Shown here one piece after another: positions 27,480 through 36,467 of a stretch of 64,000 bases of DNA. How positions within the stretch are numbered: the stretch's first letter is position 1; each line of letters begins with the position of its first letter. A program made the position numbers and the translations under genes. The notes beneath the pieces are model-generated. The model was not told the DNA's origin and did no database searches. It worked only from the letters and a program-made list of their open reading frames with translations. Source of the DNA: Marinobacter fonticola (GTDB taxonomy: Bacteria; Pseudomonadota; Gammaproteobacteria; Pseudomonadales; Oleiphilaceae); contig NZ_CP043042.1 in assembly GCF_008122265.1 (NCBI RefSeq), positions 248,001 to 312,000 on the forward strand, given 5' to 3'.

Positions 27480-28619
27480 TTACATCGGCGGCAGGCTGGC
27501 GAAGCGTTCAAACGCCCAGTTGAGGCTGATGATCGATACGATCAGCGCAATCGCGGGGACTACTAAACGCTGGTAGGCGCGATACCGGCTCATGGCGTAG
27601 AGTACCGGGAACAGTAAAGCCACTAAGGCCAGCTGGCCTGCTTCCACCCCCAGATTGAACCCTGCCAAAGCCAATACCTTTTGCGATGTCCCACTGGTCA
27701 AGTCGCCCAGCACACTGGCGAAGCCGAAACCGTGTATCAACCCGAAGCCGAAAGCCAGCCGCCAGGTCTTATGACCGAACAGCGGGAAGAACAGATTGAT
27801 GGCGGCCATGGCAATGGACAGGGCAATAATGATCTCGATCCAGGTGATCGGCGGCCGTATCACATCCAGCGCCGCAAGGCCCAGGGTGATGGAGTGAGCG
27901 ACCGTGAAGGCGGTGATGATGCCGCCTAGTTCCCACAAACGGTCCCACAAACGGCGAACCGCGACGCCACGGTCTCCGGTTTGTTCACTCCTCCGGACCA
28001 TGGTGGCGGGCAAAATCAGGACGATCAGGAACAGCACATGATCGTAGCCCAGCACCAAGTGAATCACCCCCTGCCAGAGGAAATCCAGGAACGTGCCGAG
28101 CATAGAGCCCCCTTCGCCGTTGAGCGCCGCTCTTGGGCTGTCTGGGCTCAAAACCGCCAATTGTTCCTGTCCGCCGGCGGTGTGTTGCAGCAGGCCACGA
28201 TGCAGGCTGTCGGTATCGAATAGCAATGTGTACGTCAGGCCGGTGATGGCAGCGCCGTCCGGACACGCGATTTGATAGCGGGCGCTGGCATAGGGGCCGT
28301 CACTGTGCCGGGTCAAACCCCAGGCATTGCCGTTGAGGGCGCAGGTGGCATCGCCGGCATGGACACTTAGACCGGATTCGATATAGCGCGTGATCTCGGG
28401 CCGGGCCGCGCTGAGCTCGCGCCCGCGGATCTGCTGGTCGGCATTGGCGTCCAGCGGTACAACCAGCGCCAGATCCCTGAGTGCCAAGTCGACCCTCACC
28501 GAGGGCGTCTCGCCGGATTCGTCCAGATAGACAAAGCCGTCGCTGGCCTTGTGTGCCTGGGCGGCCGACGCGAATACGATCAGCACGCCTAAACACAGCA
28601 GTCGGGTCAAGACAGTCAC
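27480..28619 (-). CDS. HupE/UreJ family membrane protein with periplasmic N-terminal domain and EF-hand loop
   Basis: 379 residues from a GTG at 28619 with GGAGG 7 bases upstream. The stop of the TPR gene overlaps it by 4 bases. There is a signal peptide (1-22, ending AQA). A periplasmic domain of about 150 residues follows and contains a canonical EF-hand loop at D57-E68 (DANADQQIRGRE). The six-helix HupE/UreJ region comes next, with HLVLGYDHVLF and LIHGFGFASVLGDL. His-rich helices in this family suggest metal movement. It is the last gene of the DUF4331 operon. The metal or ligand is unknown. Confidence 0.82.
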   Translation of the reverse strand: MTVLTRLLCLGVLIVFASAAQAHKASDGFVYLDESGETPSVRVDLALRDLALVVPLDANADQQIRGRELSAARPEITRYIESGLSVHAGDATCALNGNAWGLTRHSDGPYASARYQIACPDGAAITGLTYTLLFDTDSLHRGLLQHTAGGQEQLAVLSPDSPRAALNGEGGSMLGTFLDFLWQGVIHLVLGYDHVLFLIVLILPATMVRRSEQTGDRGVAVRRLWDRLWELGGIITAFTVAHSITLGLAALDVIRPPITWIEIIIALSIAMAAINLFFPLFGHKTWRLAFGFGLIHGFGFASVLGDLTSGTSQKVLALAGFNLGVEAGQLALVALLFPVLYAMSRYRAYQRLVVPAIALIVSIISLNWAFERFASLPPM

Positions 28620-29827
28620 AGGGTCGCCTCCGGATAGCGTTGGTCGTGCTGTTGGTGCTGTTTCAGCCACTGACTGACCTCTTCAATCGCATCGGCTTTA
28701 TCCGCGGCCCGCGCAGCGCGTAATACGAGACGCGTATCGGCGGGTTCGCGCTGGGTTTGCCAGTTGGACCAGGCATAGTCAAAGGCGGTTTCGGGCTGGT
28801 CTTCGACATCCAGCAGGAAGCGGGCAAGCTCGCGCTTGTGTAGCAGGTCACCGCGCCATTGAGCTTCGTCGAATCGCTCGCCCAGCATCTCGATCAGCGG
28901 GCTATCGCTCTTGCCTTGCGTCGCCAGAATTACGGCCCTGAGCACCGCCAGGCTGTCGACCTGTTCGTAGCCCTCGGTGAGCGCCAGCGCATCTTGCGCG
29001 CGATCGTGCTGGATCAGCCAGTCGGAATACTGGGTACGGGTGTAGAGATCGTCCGGATTGCGGGCGAGTATCGCCTGCCAGTACCGTTCGGCCTCCGGTT
29101 TACCCAGCTGCGCCGCGATATCCGCCAGTGTGCCTTGCGCCCAAGCGAGGCCGACGGGATCGCGCTGTGCCCGGGCGCCTTCGGTCAGTGGCTTGAGCTT
29201 CTCGTACGCGGATTGTGCCTGGCCCGTGCGGGCATCGACCTGAGCCGAACAGCTCGCGGCAATCAGCCCGGCATACTCTTCAGCCAGCGCCTGACAGGCG
29301 GTCCGCGCCTCTTCGTAATGACCTTGCGCCAGCGCCATGCTGGCGAGGATCAGCTGAGCTTGGCTGCGCAACTGCGCCGGGGCGTCCGATTCTGTCACGG
29401 CTTTGAGGTCTTCCTCGGCCGCAACGAACTTGTGCAGGCTTTGCCGCAGGGAGCCGCGCAATACGCGCAAACGTGGCGTCAACGTATCTTCCGGCCATTG
29501 CTGCAGCGCACTTTGGGCATAGCCGAGGAAGCGCGGGTCGCCGCTGGTACGGGCCTGCTGCAGATAGCTCTGGACGCGTGCCGCTACCGTTTCAGCGGAC
29601 TCGGCAGAGTCGGCGGAGCTTGGAGCTGGCGGTATGTCCTGCAAACGCAGCAGCAGGTCGTTTTCCGGTACCGGTTCGACCGGCGGCATGGCCGCGGAAG
29701 CGTCACCGGCGATCAGCGCCAGCCCCAGGAAAAGAGAAAATACCCCACCCCGAAGGGTGGGGTGAGGGGCGGCCGAACCCCTGCCTCGTAGGGGCCGGCC
29801 GCCAAGTGCTCCATTACTGGAGTACAT
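28616..29827 (-). CDS. Exported TPR-like helical repeat protein of the DUF4331 operon
   Basis: 403 residues from the ATG at 29827, which has GAGGCG upstream. The first 33 or so codons run through a palindromic element. The hydrophobic signal (VFSLFLGLALIAGDASA) comes only after that, near residues 35-50. The rest is a helical repeat array typical of TPR/Sel1-like scaffolds (YLQQARTSGDPRFLGYAQSA; YWQAILARNPDDLYTRTQYS). It overlaps the lipoprotein gene by 14 bases and hupE by 4. It is probably a periplasmic scaffold of the module. A start further inside is possible, but no other good start codon was seen. Confidence 0.75.
   Translation of the reverse strand: MYSSNGALGGRPLRGRGSAAPHPTLRGGVFSLFLGLALIAGDASAAMPPVEPVPENDLLLRLQDIPPAPSSADSAESAETVAARVQSYLQQARTSGDPRFLGYAQSALQQWPEDTLTPRLRVLRGSLRQSLHKFVAAEEDLKAVTESDAPAQLRSQAQLILASMALAQGHYEEARTACQALAEEYAGLIAASCSAQVDARTGQAQSAYEKLKPLTEGARAQRDPVGLAWAQGTLADIAAQLGKPEAERYWQAILARNPDDLYTRTQYSDWLIQHDRAQDALALTEGYEQVDSLAVLRAVILATQGKSDSPLIEMLGERFDEAQWRGDLLHKRELARFLLDVEDQPETAFDYAWSNWQTQREPADTRLVLRAARAADKADAIEEVSQWLKQHQQHDQRYPEATL
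29742..29803. repeat. Double palindromic (REP-like) element within the 5' end of the TPR gene
   Basis: Two adjacent hairpins. The first is ACCCCACCC-CGAA-GGGTGGGGT at 29742-29763 (9-base stem). The second is at 29768-29803: GGCGGCCG, an AA/C bulge and CCCC, pairing with GGGG and CGGCCGCC. Twin palindromes of this kind are characteristic of REP/BIME-type elements. This one is in the coding frame, between the start codon and the signal-peptide hydrophobic core. Confidence 0.55.
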
Positions 29828-30056
29828 CGTCGAACGCCTCTTCATTGGCCTGATCGTTGAAGGTGAATTCGATATCGTTGATATCCACCGCGTCACGATC
29901 ATCCTTGGTGTTGGCGATCTCATCCTTAACGAACTGGGTGAAATCCACCTGGGCGTTCATCTCCGGGTCGTCCGAGCGGCTGCTGTCGCTGTCGGAACAG
30001 CCGGCCAGCGTGCCGCCGATGAAGACGACGCACATCAGTGCGATTAGACGTTTCAT
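29814..30056 (-). CDS. Small lipoprotein of the DUF4331 operon
   Basis: 80 residues. The lipobox GTLAGC gives a mature N-terminal Cys at about residue 20, then an acidic, Ser/Asp-rich segment (SDSDSSRSDDPE). The rest is very acidic (DDRDAVDINDIEFTFNDQ) and could bind divalent metal. It starts 15 bases after the DUF4331 stop and overlaps the TPR gene. I do not recognise a named family. Context suggests an envelope component of the same module as DUF4331 and HupE. Confidence 0.8.
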   Translation of the reverse strand: MKRLIALMCVVFIGGTLAGCSDSDSSRSDDPEMNAQVDFTQFVKDEIANTKDDRDAVDINDIEFTFNDQANEEAFDDVLQ

Positions 30057-30071
30057 TGGTCACCTCCCGGC

Positions 30072-31604
30072 TTAGGGCGCGTTATTCGGATTAGGTGAAC
30101 CCGGCAGCGGCGTGCCCAGGTACGGGAAGCCGTCGAGTAATAGCGACTGGTCTACAACAGCGCCGTCAACCAGCGGAGCGCCATTGTTCGGGTCGGTTTC
30201 ACCGAAGAACGGCAAGGTCGCACCGATGGCAACGCGCAGCTCGATATCGACTACGTCGTCCACCGGACGCCGGCCGTTAGGAAAGCCGGTGGCGTCAGGA
30301 CTGCTAGCCAGGAGACCCAGGTCGTTCTGGTTGGCAACAGCCGGGTCAGCCGCCGGGATGGCGGTGTTCAGCCGCAGCATTTCGGACGGCGTTCCACCAT
30401 CAGGCTGGTTAGAGAAGATAACGTTACCGCCACCGTCTGCGAGCGTGATGCCAGTCAGGAAAGTCGCAACCAGATCATTACGCGGGAACACCTGTGGCGC
30501 CACCACGGCACTGTTGGTGGTTATTTCCAGTAACGCAGGCAGGGTCGGGTTGGTGACGTAGTCGAGGAACTGCGTGTCACCCATCGGCTCGCTGGCGTTG
30601 AAGCGGTCCTTGTCCTTCAGGCCGATAACCACCTCGTTGACCAGCGGCATGCCCAGACGTGATACCTGAGTATAGGCACCGCCTTCCACCGAGGCGCCTT
30701 TGCCATCGACGGTGGGTTCCGGGTTGAGGACGCGGGCCTGACGTACGCTGGCAGTGGTCCAGCCACCGATCACCGGATCGCCCCCTGCAGTCACGGCTGA
30801 GCCAGTCAGGCAGTCGGTCGGTACTTCAACCGCGAACGAGGTGACATTGGCATTGGCCAACTGATCCAGGTTCTGGTCGCGCGTGCCGGTTGGGTTGGAG
30901 ATATTCACCAGGTCAAAGATTTCACCCAGGTTGACGGCGAAAGCATCTTTGCGCTGGCCGACAAAAACGCGGCCGTTGGCACTGCAGCCCGGAATCGCGA
31001 CTTCGGTAACATGGTTGCCGGCGTAGGCCGCATAGTCCGGGATGGACTTGTTGCCAATGTTGTCCAATGGCTTGCGGAACGTCTCGGTGCCGGTCGATAC
31101 GTTGGTGGCCGTCTGGACCGTACCGCTACGGCGGTCACCGCGGATCACGTTAAGGGTGTATTCCTGGCGCGCCTGAACGTTGTCGGTTGCCGTAGCGGCA
31201 GGACCGATTCCACCAATGTTCTTGAGCGGCGCGGAAACCATCTTGTCGCCAATGGGCAGTTGCAAGTCCTGCTCGACATCGGTCATGGCGAACTGGAAGG
31301 TAATGTCTTCCTTGGCATCGGCCGTGTTGTCGATGTGGATTTCGTAAATGGCGTCCTCGTCGAGGGCGAAGTAGTTCGGGCCGCCGTAGGGCGCCTGAAG
31401 GGGCAGGTAATTCGCGATCAGGGTCACGTAGTCCTGCCGGCCACTTTCGTAGCTACGGAACATATAGAAGTCGGTGCCGTCTACCTTGGGCACTTCCGTA
31501 ATGAATGGCGCTTCGCGGTGGCTAGATGCGAAGCCCTGTCCGCTGGCGAGACAAAGCCCGGCGATCGTGGCCGCGAGGGCTGACCGCTTGAGAATCACAT
31601 TCAT
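30072..31604 (-). CDS. DUF4331 domain-containing exported protein
   Basis: 510 residues starting after AGAGGAATGAACG. It has a signal peptide (1-26, ending GFA), and the mature protein begins SSHREAPFI, the hallmark of DUF4331. Other family marks are DGTDFYMFRSYE, YGGPNYFALD, YEIHIDNT and GLKDKDRFNASEP. It is secreted or periplasmic and predicted to be mainly beta. The family function is not established. It is the first gene of an operon with a lipoprotein, a TPR protein and HupE, facing an ECF sigma/anti-sigma pair across a 200-base gap. Confidence 0.9.
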   Translation of the reverse strand: MNVILKRSALAATIAGLCLASGQGFASSHREAPFITEVPKVDGTDFYMFRSYESGRQDYVTLIANYLPLQAPYGGPNYFALDEDAIYEIHIDNTADAKEDITFQFAMTDVEQDLQLPIGDKMVSAPLKNIGGIGPAATATDNVQARQEYTLNVIRGDRRSGTVQTATNVSTGTETFRKPLDNIGNKSIPDYAAYAGNHVTEVAIPGCSANGRVFVGQRKDAFAVNLGEIFDLVNISNPTGTRDQNLDQLANANVTSFAVEVPTDCLTGSAVTAGGDPVIGGWTTASVRQARVLNPEPTVDGKGASVEGGAYTQVSRLGMPLVNEVVIGLKDKDRFNASEPMGDTQFLDYVTNPTLPALLEITTNSAVVAPQVFPRNDLVATFLTGITLADGGGNVIFSNQPDGGTPSEMLRLNTAIPAADPAVANQNDLGLLASSPDATGFPNGRRPVDDVVDIELRVAIGATLPFFGETDPNNGAPLVDGAVVDQSLLLDGFPYLGTPLPGSPNPNNAP

Positions 31605-31687
31605 CGTTCATTCCTCTGCTATTGTAAGTAGTTCGAATGACTAAAAGTGACAGCCCATCATTGATGAGACTGTTCATACTCGTATAG

Positions 31688-31717
31688 TCGTACGCGGCCG
31701 GTTTCGTAAAGGTTGCA
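31688..31717 (-). promoter_or_regulatory. ECF-type promoter candidate for the DUF4331 operon
   Basis: On the minus strand TGCAACC and CGTACGA are separated by 16 bases, resembling the -35 (AAC core) and -10 (CGT core) boxes of ECF sigma promoters. It lies about 84 bases before the DUF4331 start. The 8-base AGGTTGCA containing the -35 box recurs at 31748-31755 in the same gap. Its divergent neighbour is an ECF sigma gene. This is a pattern match only. Confidence 0.4.
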
Positions 31718-31804
31718 GTTTGTAAATAAAAAAATCTGAGAGTAAGCAGGTTGCATCTCGTCCGACCTCCCGGACGTATTGAAGCTACCTGTCCTCGTCA
31801 ATGA

Positions 31805-32389
31805 ATGGATGCGAGAGCAAAGATAACGATGGCTTTAGAGACAGGTGAGGACGAACTGATGGCGCTGTTGGCCCGTGTGGCCCAGCATGACAGAAACGCA
31901 TTCCGGACCCTCTACGGGCAGATGGCCGGCCGCATGTTTGGCGTTTGCCAGAAGCTTGCCGGTCAGCCTGAGCTAGCGGAAGAGGCGCTGCAGGACGCTT
32001 TTATCCGGATCTGGCATCACGCCAGCGAGTACCACAGCGAACGCGGCACGCCCCTGAATTGGATGCTGACGATTGCCCGTTATCGCACGCTGGACCTGAT
32101 GCGGGCCCGTAAGGTACGGCAGACCTCCGGTGACGAGATGCTGGAGACCGTGGCCGGCGATACGCCGGACCCGCTGGATGCGTCGCTGCAGGCTGCTGGC
32201 GCCGCGGCGTTGAGCGGATGCCTGGAAGAGCTGAGTGAGTCCCAGCGGGATAGCATCCTGTTGTCCTATTACCGGGGATTTACTCACGATGAATTGTCCA
32301 CGGCGCTGAGTACGCCTATCGGCACCGTGAAAAGTTGGATTCGCCGTGGTCTCATGGCGTTGAAGAGGTGTTTGGAGGGGTTGCAGTAA
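31805..32389 (+). CDS. ECF RNA polymerase sigma factor (SigK/RpoE-like)
   Basis: 194 residues, or 186 if the second ATG at 31829 is used; neither start has a strong ribosome site. Sigma-2 region: AFRTLYGQMAGRMFGVCQKL, with LAEEALQDAFIRIWHHA and NWMLTIARYRTLDLMR. Sigma-4 region: LEELSESQRDSILLSYYRGF and HDELSTALSTPIGTVKSWIRRG. It should direct transcription of an envelope regulon. Its stop overlaps the anti-sigma start (TAATG), the usual coupling for such pairs. The divergent DUF4331 operon is the likely target. Confidence 0.92.
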   Translation: MDARAKITMALETGEDELMALLARVAQHDRNAFRTLYGQMAGRMFGVCQKLAGQPELAEEALQDAFIRIWHHASEYHSERGTPLNWMLTIARYRTLDLMRARKVRQTSGDEMLETVAGDTPDPLDASLQAAGAAALSGCLEELSESQRDSILLSYYRGFTHDELSTALSTPIGTVKSWIRRGLMALKRCLEGLQ

Positions 32390-33090
32390 TGAACAGAACA
32401 CCTGAACGTATCGAGCGGCTGGCGGCGGAATACGCCCTGGGCGCGCTGCAAGGAGGAGCCCGGCGACGATTTGAGCGCTGGATGATGGAATCCTGGTCGA
32501 TTCGCCAGGAAGTCTGGTATTGGGAAAACAAGCTGGCTCCCCTGGCGGCTGTCGTACCGGCGCAGGAGCCGCCAGCGCGGGTCTGGCGGCGAATAGAAGC
32601 GCGCCTCTGGCCGGAGACCGCTAAATCTGACACCCGTAAAGGCAGCCTGAATTGGCTGTGGGCCGGCTGGAGCTTGGCGGCGACAGCGATCGTGCTTGTT
32701 CTGGCGGTGGTGCTGGTGCAGCAGCCCGGAGCACCCGAGCGTGCCTTGATGTCCGGCGCCGTGGTCCAGCAAGACGTGAAAGATCCGCTCTGGCTGGTGG
32801 CCGAGCGCGGCAAGCCTGGCCAGCTCAGCTTGCGGCCTGTGGCCGCCACCCCGGCAGAGGGTAACCAGGATTACGAGCTATGGGTCGTACCCGACGATGG
32901 TAATCCCATGTCGCTGGGTGTCATCCCGGTCGGCAAAGACACGTTGCAGATTACCTTATCACCGGAGGCCCGTGCAGCATTGGAGGCGTCGAAGACCCTG
33001 GCAATCAGTCTCGAGCCCAAAGGTGGTTCGACCACCGGCGCGCCGACCGGGCCAATTCTACACATGACGCGCTTGCACGAGCTGGAATAA
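32389..33090 (+). CDS. Anti-sigma factor (RskA-type)
   Basis: 233 residues from the ATG at 32389. The N-terminal cytoplasmic anti-sigma helix bundle (ERIERLAAEYALGALQGGARRRFERWM) is followed by one membrane helix (about 90-112) and a periplasmic RskA domain (NQDYELWVVPDDGNPMSLGVIP, AISLEPKGGSTTGAPTGPI). It should hold the sigma factor inactive until released, usually by regulated proteolysis of the membrane protein. The inducing signal is not apparent. The start overlaps the sigma gene stop by one base. Confidence 0.9.
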   Translation: MNRTPERIERLAAEYALGALQGGARRRFERWMMESWSIRQEVWYWENKLAPLAAVVPAQEPPARVWRRIEARLWPETAKSDTRKGSLNWLWAGWSLAATAIVLVLAVVLVQQPGAPERALMSGAVVQQDVKDPLWLVAERGKPGQLSLRPVAATPAEGNQDYELWVVPDDGNPMSLGVIPVGKDTLQITLSPEARAALEASKTLAISLEPKGGSTTGAPTGPILHMTRLHELE

Positions 33091-33128
33091 CGCCGGGCAG
33101 CCGCGGCGCCTGAGTCCGAAAGCCGGGC

Positions 33129-34535
33129 TCAGGCGCGGGCGAGTAACGTGATGCAGAGTTGGGCTTGCTGGATAAAATGACTGAACGCGACGAGCTGGTC
33201 CTGGGACGGCTTTGTCTGTAGTTGGCCATTATCGGCAAAGAACAGGCCCACCAGGCGATCCCCGGCGAACAGCGGTCCGGCTAACGCCGGGCGGGTACCG
33301 ACCCAGGCGTCGCAGACCGGCAGCAGGGGGCCTGACGGATGCGGCGGCAGTATCTGGCAGCTTTCCACCATCAGCGACGCCAAGGGGCCGCGGGTATCGC
33401 GATCAATCACAAAGTCGTCACGCCAGCTATCGGTACCGGGGCCAAGCAGTTTGCGGGGTACCAGCTGGTTGCTGGCACGATCGGTCATAAGCAACACCAC
33501 CCGCCGCATACCCACGGCGCGATGAATGCCCTCGACGACCATTTGGCACACGGTGTTCAAATCCGGCTGGGACGCCAGTGTCGCAGAAATTTCCCGCAGT
33601 ATGCTCAATTGCAATGCAGGGTCGGCCACCGGAGCTTCGGTTTGAGGAGCGTCGTTGCCTTCGCCCCGGCCCGGCAGCAGGCCGCGAATTTGGGGAATGC
33701 CGAAGGAAATCGCAATCTCTTCGGCCTCCGCCGTATTGAGGCGCACCCGGTCGCGCACGGTGGCAGGTTTCTCGTCGACATCCTTGGCGATGGCGGCCAG
33801 CAGCTTCTCCACGGCCGGTGTGCGCCAGCCTTCTTCCGCTTCCCGGGCGAGTTCCACCGAATGTCTGACCAGGGACACCGCCGGCGACGTTGCGCGGTTG
33901 GCGCTGACCACGTCATGCATGAACTGCCCAAGCTTCCAATTGTCCACCAGCCCGCGGGTAATCTCGACAAAGGTTGTGCCGAGGATCTCCTTCTGCACGG
34001 CGGCGGGGTTATCGTCCGGCAGGCGGGCGGAAAGCTCGCCGGCCTGCTCCGTTGCACTGGACCAGAAAGCCAGTTCGCCGATATTGGTCAACAGGGCGCC
34101 GATAAATACCTCTTCCCGGGCCTGTTCATTCTTGCCGGGCAGCAGACAGCGCGCCTGGACTGCCGCATGCAGCGCCCGGGCCAGGGACTTGAGCAGGTGT
34201 GGGCGCGGATTGCGCTCGATCAACGTATCGATCAGCAGCGATGAAATGGCCATGGATTTCACAGCATCGAAACCGATCAGCGTGATGGCACGGCTGACGG
34301 TGCTGACCTGAATGCGGGAGTGATTGTAGAAAGCGGAATTCGACAACCGCAGCACCTGCGAGGTGAGCTGGGCGTCGTTGAGGATGACGCCGGCCAGTTC
34401 ATTGACGGTGGAACTGGTGCTGTCGGTCAAGTGGTTGATGCGCTTGAGGGTGTTGGCGAGAACCGGTAATTCCACCTGGCTCAGGTAATCGACCCAGGCG
34501 TGGGTAGTGTGGAAACGGGACGGCTGGTCGCTCAA
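33129..34535 (-). CDS. HDOD-domain signalling protein with C-terminal GAF-like region
   Basis: 468 residues from a TTG at 34535 placed 8 bases after AGGAG. The HDOD domain (about 15-215) is clear: LPVLANTLKRINHLTD, NELAGVILNDAQLTSQVLRLSNSAFY, VSRAITLIGFDAVKSMAISSLL. The metal-binding HD residues of true HD phosphohydrolases are absent, as is usual in HDOD. The C-terminal 170 residues look like a GAF sensor (LRSILREISATLASQPDLNTVCQMVVEGI-type start, then VVLLMTD). It probably acts as a signalling adaptor; the partner is unknown. It converges with the anti-sigma gene. Confidence 0.82.
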   Translation of the reverse strand: MSDQPSRFHTTHAWVDYLSQVELPVLANTLKRINHLTDSTSSTVNELAGVILNDAQLTSQVLRLSNSAFYNHSRIQVSTVSRAITLIGFDAVKSMAISSLLIDTLIERNPRPHLLKSLARALHAAVQARCLLPGKNEQAREEVFIGALLTNIGELAFWSSATEQAGELSARLPDDNPAAVQKEILGTTFVEITRGLVDNWKLGQFMHDVVSANRATSPAVSLVRHSVELAREAEEGWRTPAVEKLLAAIAKDVDEKPATVRDRVRLNTAEAEEIAISFGIPQIRGLLPGRGEGNDAPQTEAPVADPALQLSILREISATLASQPDLNTVCQMVVEGIHRAVGMRRVVLLMTDRASNQLVPRKLLGPGTDSWRDDFVIDRDTRGPLASLMVESCQILPPHPSGPLLPVCDAWVGTRPALAGPLFAGDRLVGLFFADNGQLQTKPSQDQLVAFSHFIQQAQLCITLLARA

Positions 34536-34708
34536 GGCTCGGGCTCCTAAAAAATGACTGCATGTTCAAACTAAGTTTAGCCGATTCCTGACGCGGATTA
34601 GTGCTTCATCCTGTAGCTATTCGTTACGGCATGCCCCGATTCGGGTTTAGTGGCTGGCTGCGATATACTGCGCGATCATTTTTCAGGCTTTCCAGAGATA
34701 GATGCCCA

Positions 34709-35716
34709 GTGATTGAATTCGACCAAGTCCACAAGGCGTACGAGGTGGAAGGACGGGCGATCCCCGCGCTGCAACCCACCGATCTCGCGATTCAGAACGG
34801 CGAGATCTTCGGCATCGTCGGCCACTCCGGTGCGGGTAAATCGACCCTGATCCGGCTGATCAATTTGCTGGAGCGACCCAGCGGCGGGCGCATCGTGATC
34901 GACGGTGAGGATGTGACCGGCTATGGCACAGACAACTTACGTGGATTTCGGCGTAAGGTCGGCATGATCTTCCAGCACTTCAATCTGCTGTCCTCCAAGA
35001 CGGTGGAAGACAATATCGCCTTTCCCATGAAACTGGCGGGCATCTATTCCAAAACGCAGATCCAGGAGCGGGTCAAGGAATTGCTGGCGCGTGTCGGGCT
35101 GACGGCTCACGCCCGCAAGTATCCATCCCAACTCTCCGGCGGGCAAAAACAGCGTGTGGGGATTGCCCGGGCGTTGGCCTGCCGCCCGACCATCCTGCTG
35201 TGCGACGAGGCCACCAGCGCACTCGACCCGCAGACGACCCAATCGGTGCTGCGCCTGCTGGCGGACATCAACCGCGAATTGGGCCTGACCATCGTGCTGA
35301 TCACCCACGAAATGGACGTGGTACGCCGGGTGTGCGATCGCGTGGCGGTGATGGATGCGGGCGAAATCGTGGAGATGGGCCCGGTGACCGATGTCTTTCT
35401 TCATCCCCAGCACCACACCACCCGGGACTTTGTGTTCGAGAGTGAGCATATCGACGAACGCGAGCAGCGTGAGGACTTCGCGCACGCCGAGGGTCGTATT
35501 CTGCGCCTGACCTTCCGTGGCGAGGCCACCTATAAACCGCTGCTGGGCAGCGTGGCGCGGGAGACCGGTGTGGATTTCAGCATTCTTTCGGGCCGTATCG
35601 ACCGCATCAAGGATACGCCCTATGGCCAGCTCACCTTAGCTTTGATGGGGGGTGACCTGGAGGCGGCCCAATCCAGACTCGAAGCGGCTGAAGTCCACGT
35701 GGAGGTGTTGCGATGA
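34709..35716 (+). CDS. metN: Methionine ABC transporter ATP-binding protein MetN
   Basis: 335 residues from a GTG at 34709 that begins the conserved (V/M)[12 protein letters not shown]; longer frames are not conserved. Walker A GHSGAGKS (38-45), signature [14 protein letters not shown], Walker [13 protein letters not shown] and the H-loop are intact. The C-terminal NIL (ferredoxin-like) methionine-sensing domain is present ([16 protein letters not shown] onwards). It powers uptake of methionine with MetI and MetQ. A TATACT box at 34664-34669 may be the -10 element. Its stop overlaps metI (ATGA). Confidence 0.93.
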   Translation: MIEFDQVHKAYEVEGRAIPALQPTDLAIQNGEIFGIVGHSGAGKSTLIRLINLLERPSGGRIVIDGEDVTGYGTDNLRGFRRKVGMIFQHFNLLSSKTVEDNIAFPMKLAGIYSKTQIQERVKELLARVGLTAHARKYPSQLSGGQKQRVGIARALACRPTILLCDEATSALDPQTTQSVLRLLADINRELGLTIVLITHEMDVVRRVCDRVAVMDAGEIVEMGPVTDVFLHPQHHTTRDFVFESEHIDEREQREDFAHAEGRILRLTFRGEATYKPLLGSVARETGVDFSILSGRIDRIKDTPYGQLTLALMGGDLEAAQSRLEAAEVHVEVLR

Positions 35717-36381
35717 TGGAGGGTCTACTGAGCAACGTCGACTGGACGGAAATCGGCTGGGCCAGTTGGGATACGCTGGTGATGGTGGGCGTCTCCCTGT
35801 TCTTCAGTGTGCTGTTCGGCCTGCCGATCGGTGTGCTGCTGTTCCTGACCGGAAAACGGCAGTTGCTCGAGCAACCCGTGGCTTATGCGCTGTTGTCGTT
35901 CGTCGTCAACGTGCTGCGCTCGGTGCCGTTCATCATCTTGCTCATTGTGATGATTCCGCTGACGGTGATGCTGATCGGCACGTCCTTGGGTGTGGCGGGG
36001 GCGATTCCGCCGCTGGTTGCCGGTGGCGCGCCTTTTTTTGCGCGCTTGGTGGAAACCTCCGTGCGCGAAGTAGACCGGGGCATTATCGAAGCTACGCAGG
36101 CCATGGGTGCCACCGTGAAACAGGTGGTGTTCGGAGCCCTGCTTCCGGAAGCCTTACCGGGTATCATTGCCGGCGTCACGGTCACAGCGATCACGCTGGT
36201 GTCCTATGCCGCCATGTCCGGCGTTATCGGCGGCGGCGGTCTGGGTGATTTGGCGATACGTTTCGGTTATCAGCGATTCCAGACGGATGTGATGGTCATT
36301 ACCGTAGCGCTCCTGGTGATTTTCGTGCAGTTGCTGCAGATGCTGGGCGACCGGCTTGTGCTCTATTTCAGCCGCCGCTGA
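35713..36381 (+). CDS. metI: Methionine ABC transporter permease MetI
   Basis: 222 residues with five membrane helices and the inner-membrane permease EAA-type loop [26 protein letters not shown], which docks on MetN. The end [26 protein letters not shown] is highly typical of MetI. It starts inside the metN stop codon and is followed 86 bases later by the binding protein gene. Confidence 0.95.
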   Translation: MMEGLLSNVDWTEIGWASWDTLVMVGVSLFFSVLFGLPIGVLLFLTGKRQLLEQPVAYALLSFVVNVLRSVPFIILLIVMIPLTVMLIGTSLGVAGAIPPLVAGGAPFFARLVETSVREVDRGIIEATQAMGATVKQVVFGALLPEALPGIIAGVTVTAITLVSYAAMSGVIGGGGLGDLAIRFGYQRFQTDVMVITVALLVIFVQLLQMLGDRLVLYFSRR

Positions 36382-36467
36382 ACCACTGGCGCGTTCATGC
36401 CGATCAACCCGAAATAATCGGAAAAAATCGCTCGCCCGCCGGCGAGCCCATAAATACGAGGAAGAGT

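Noticed and set aside
34536..34708. SAM riboswitch or MetJ boxes before metNIQ
   Set aside because: No SAM-aptamer core and no repeated AGACGTCT-like boxes were seen.
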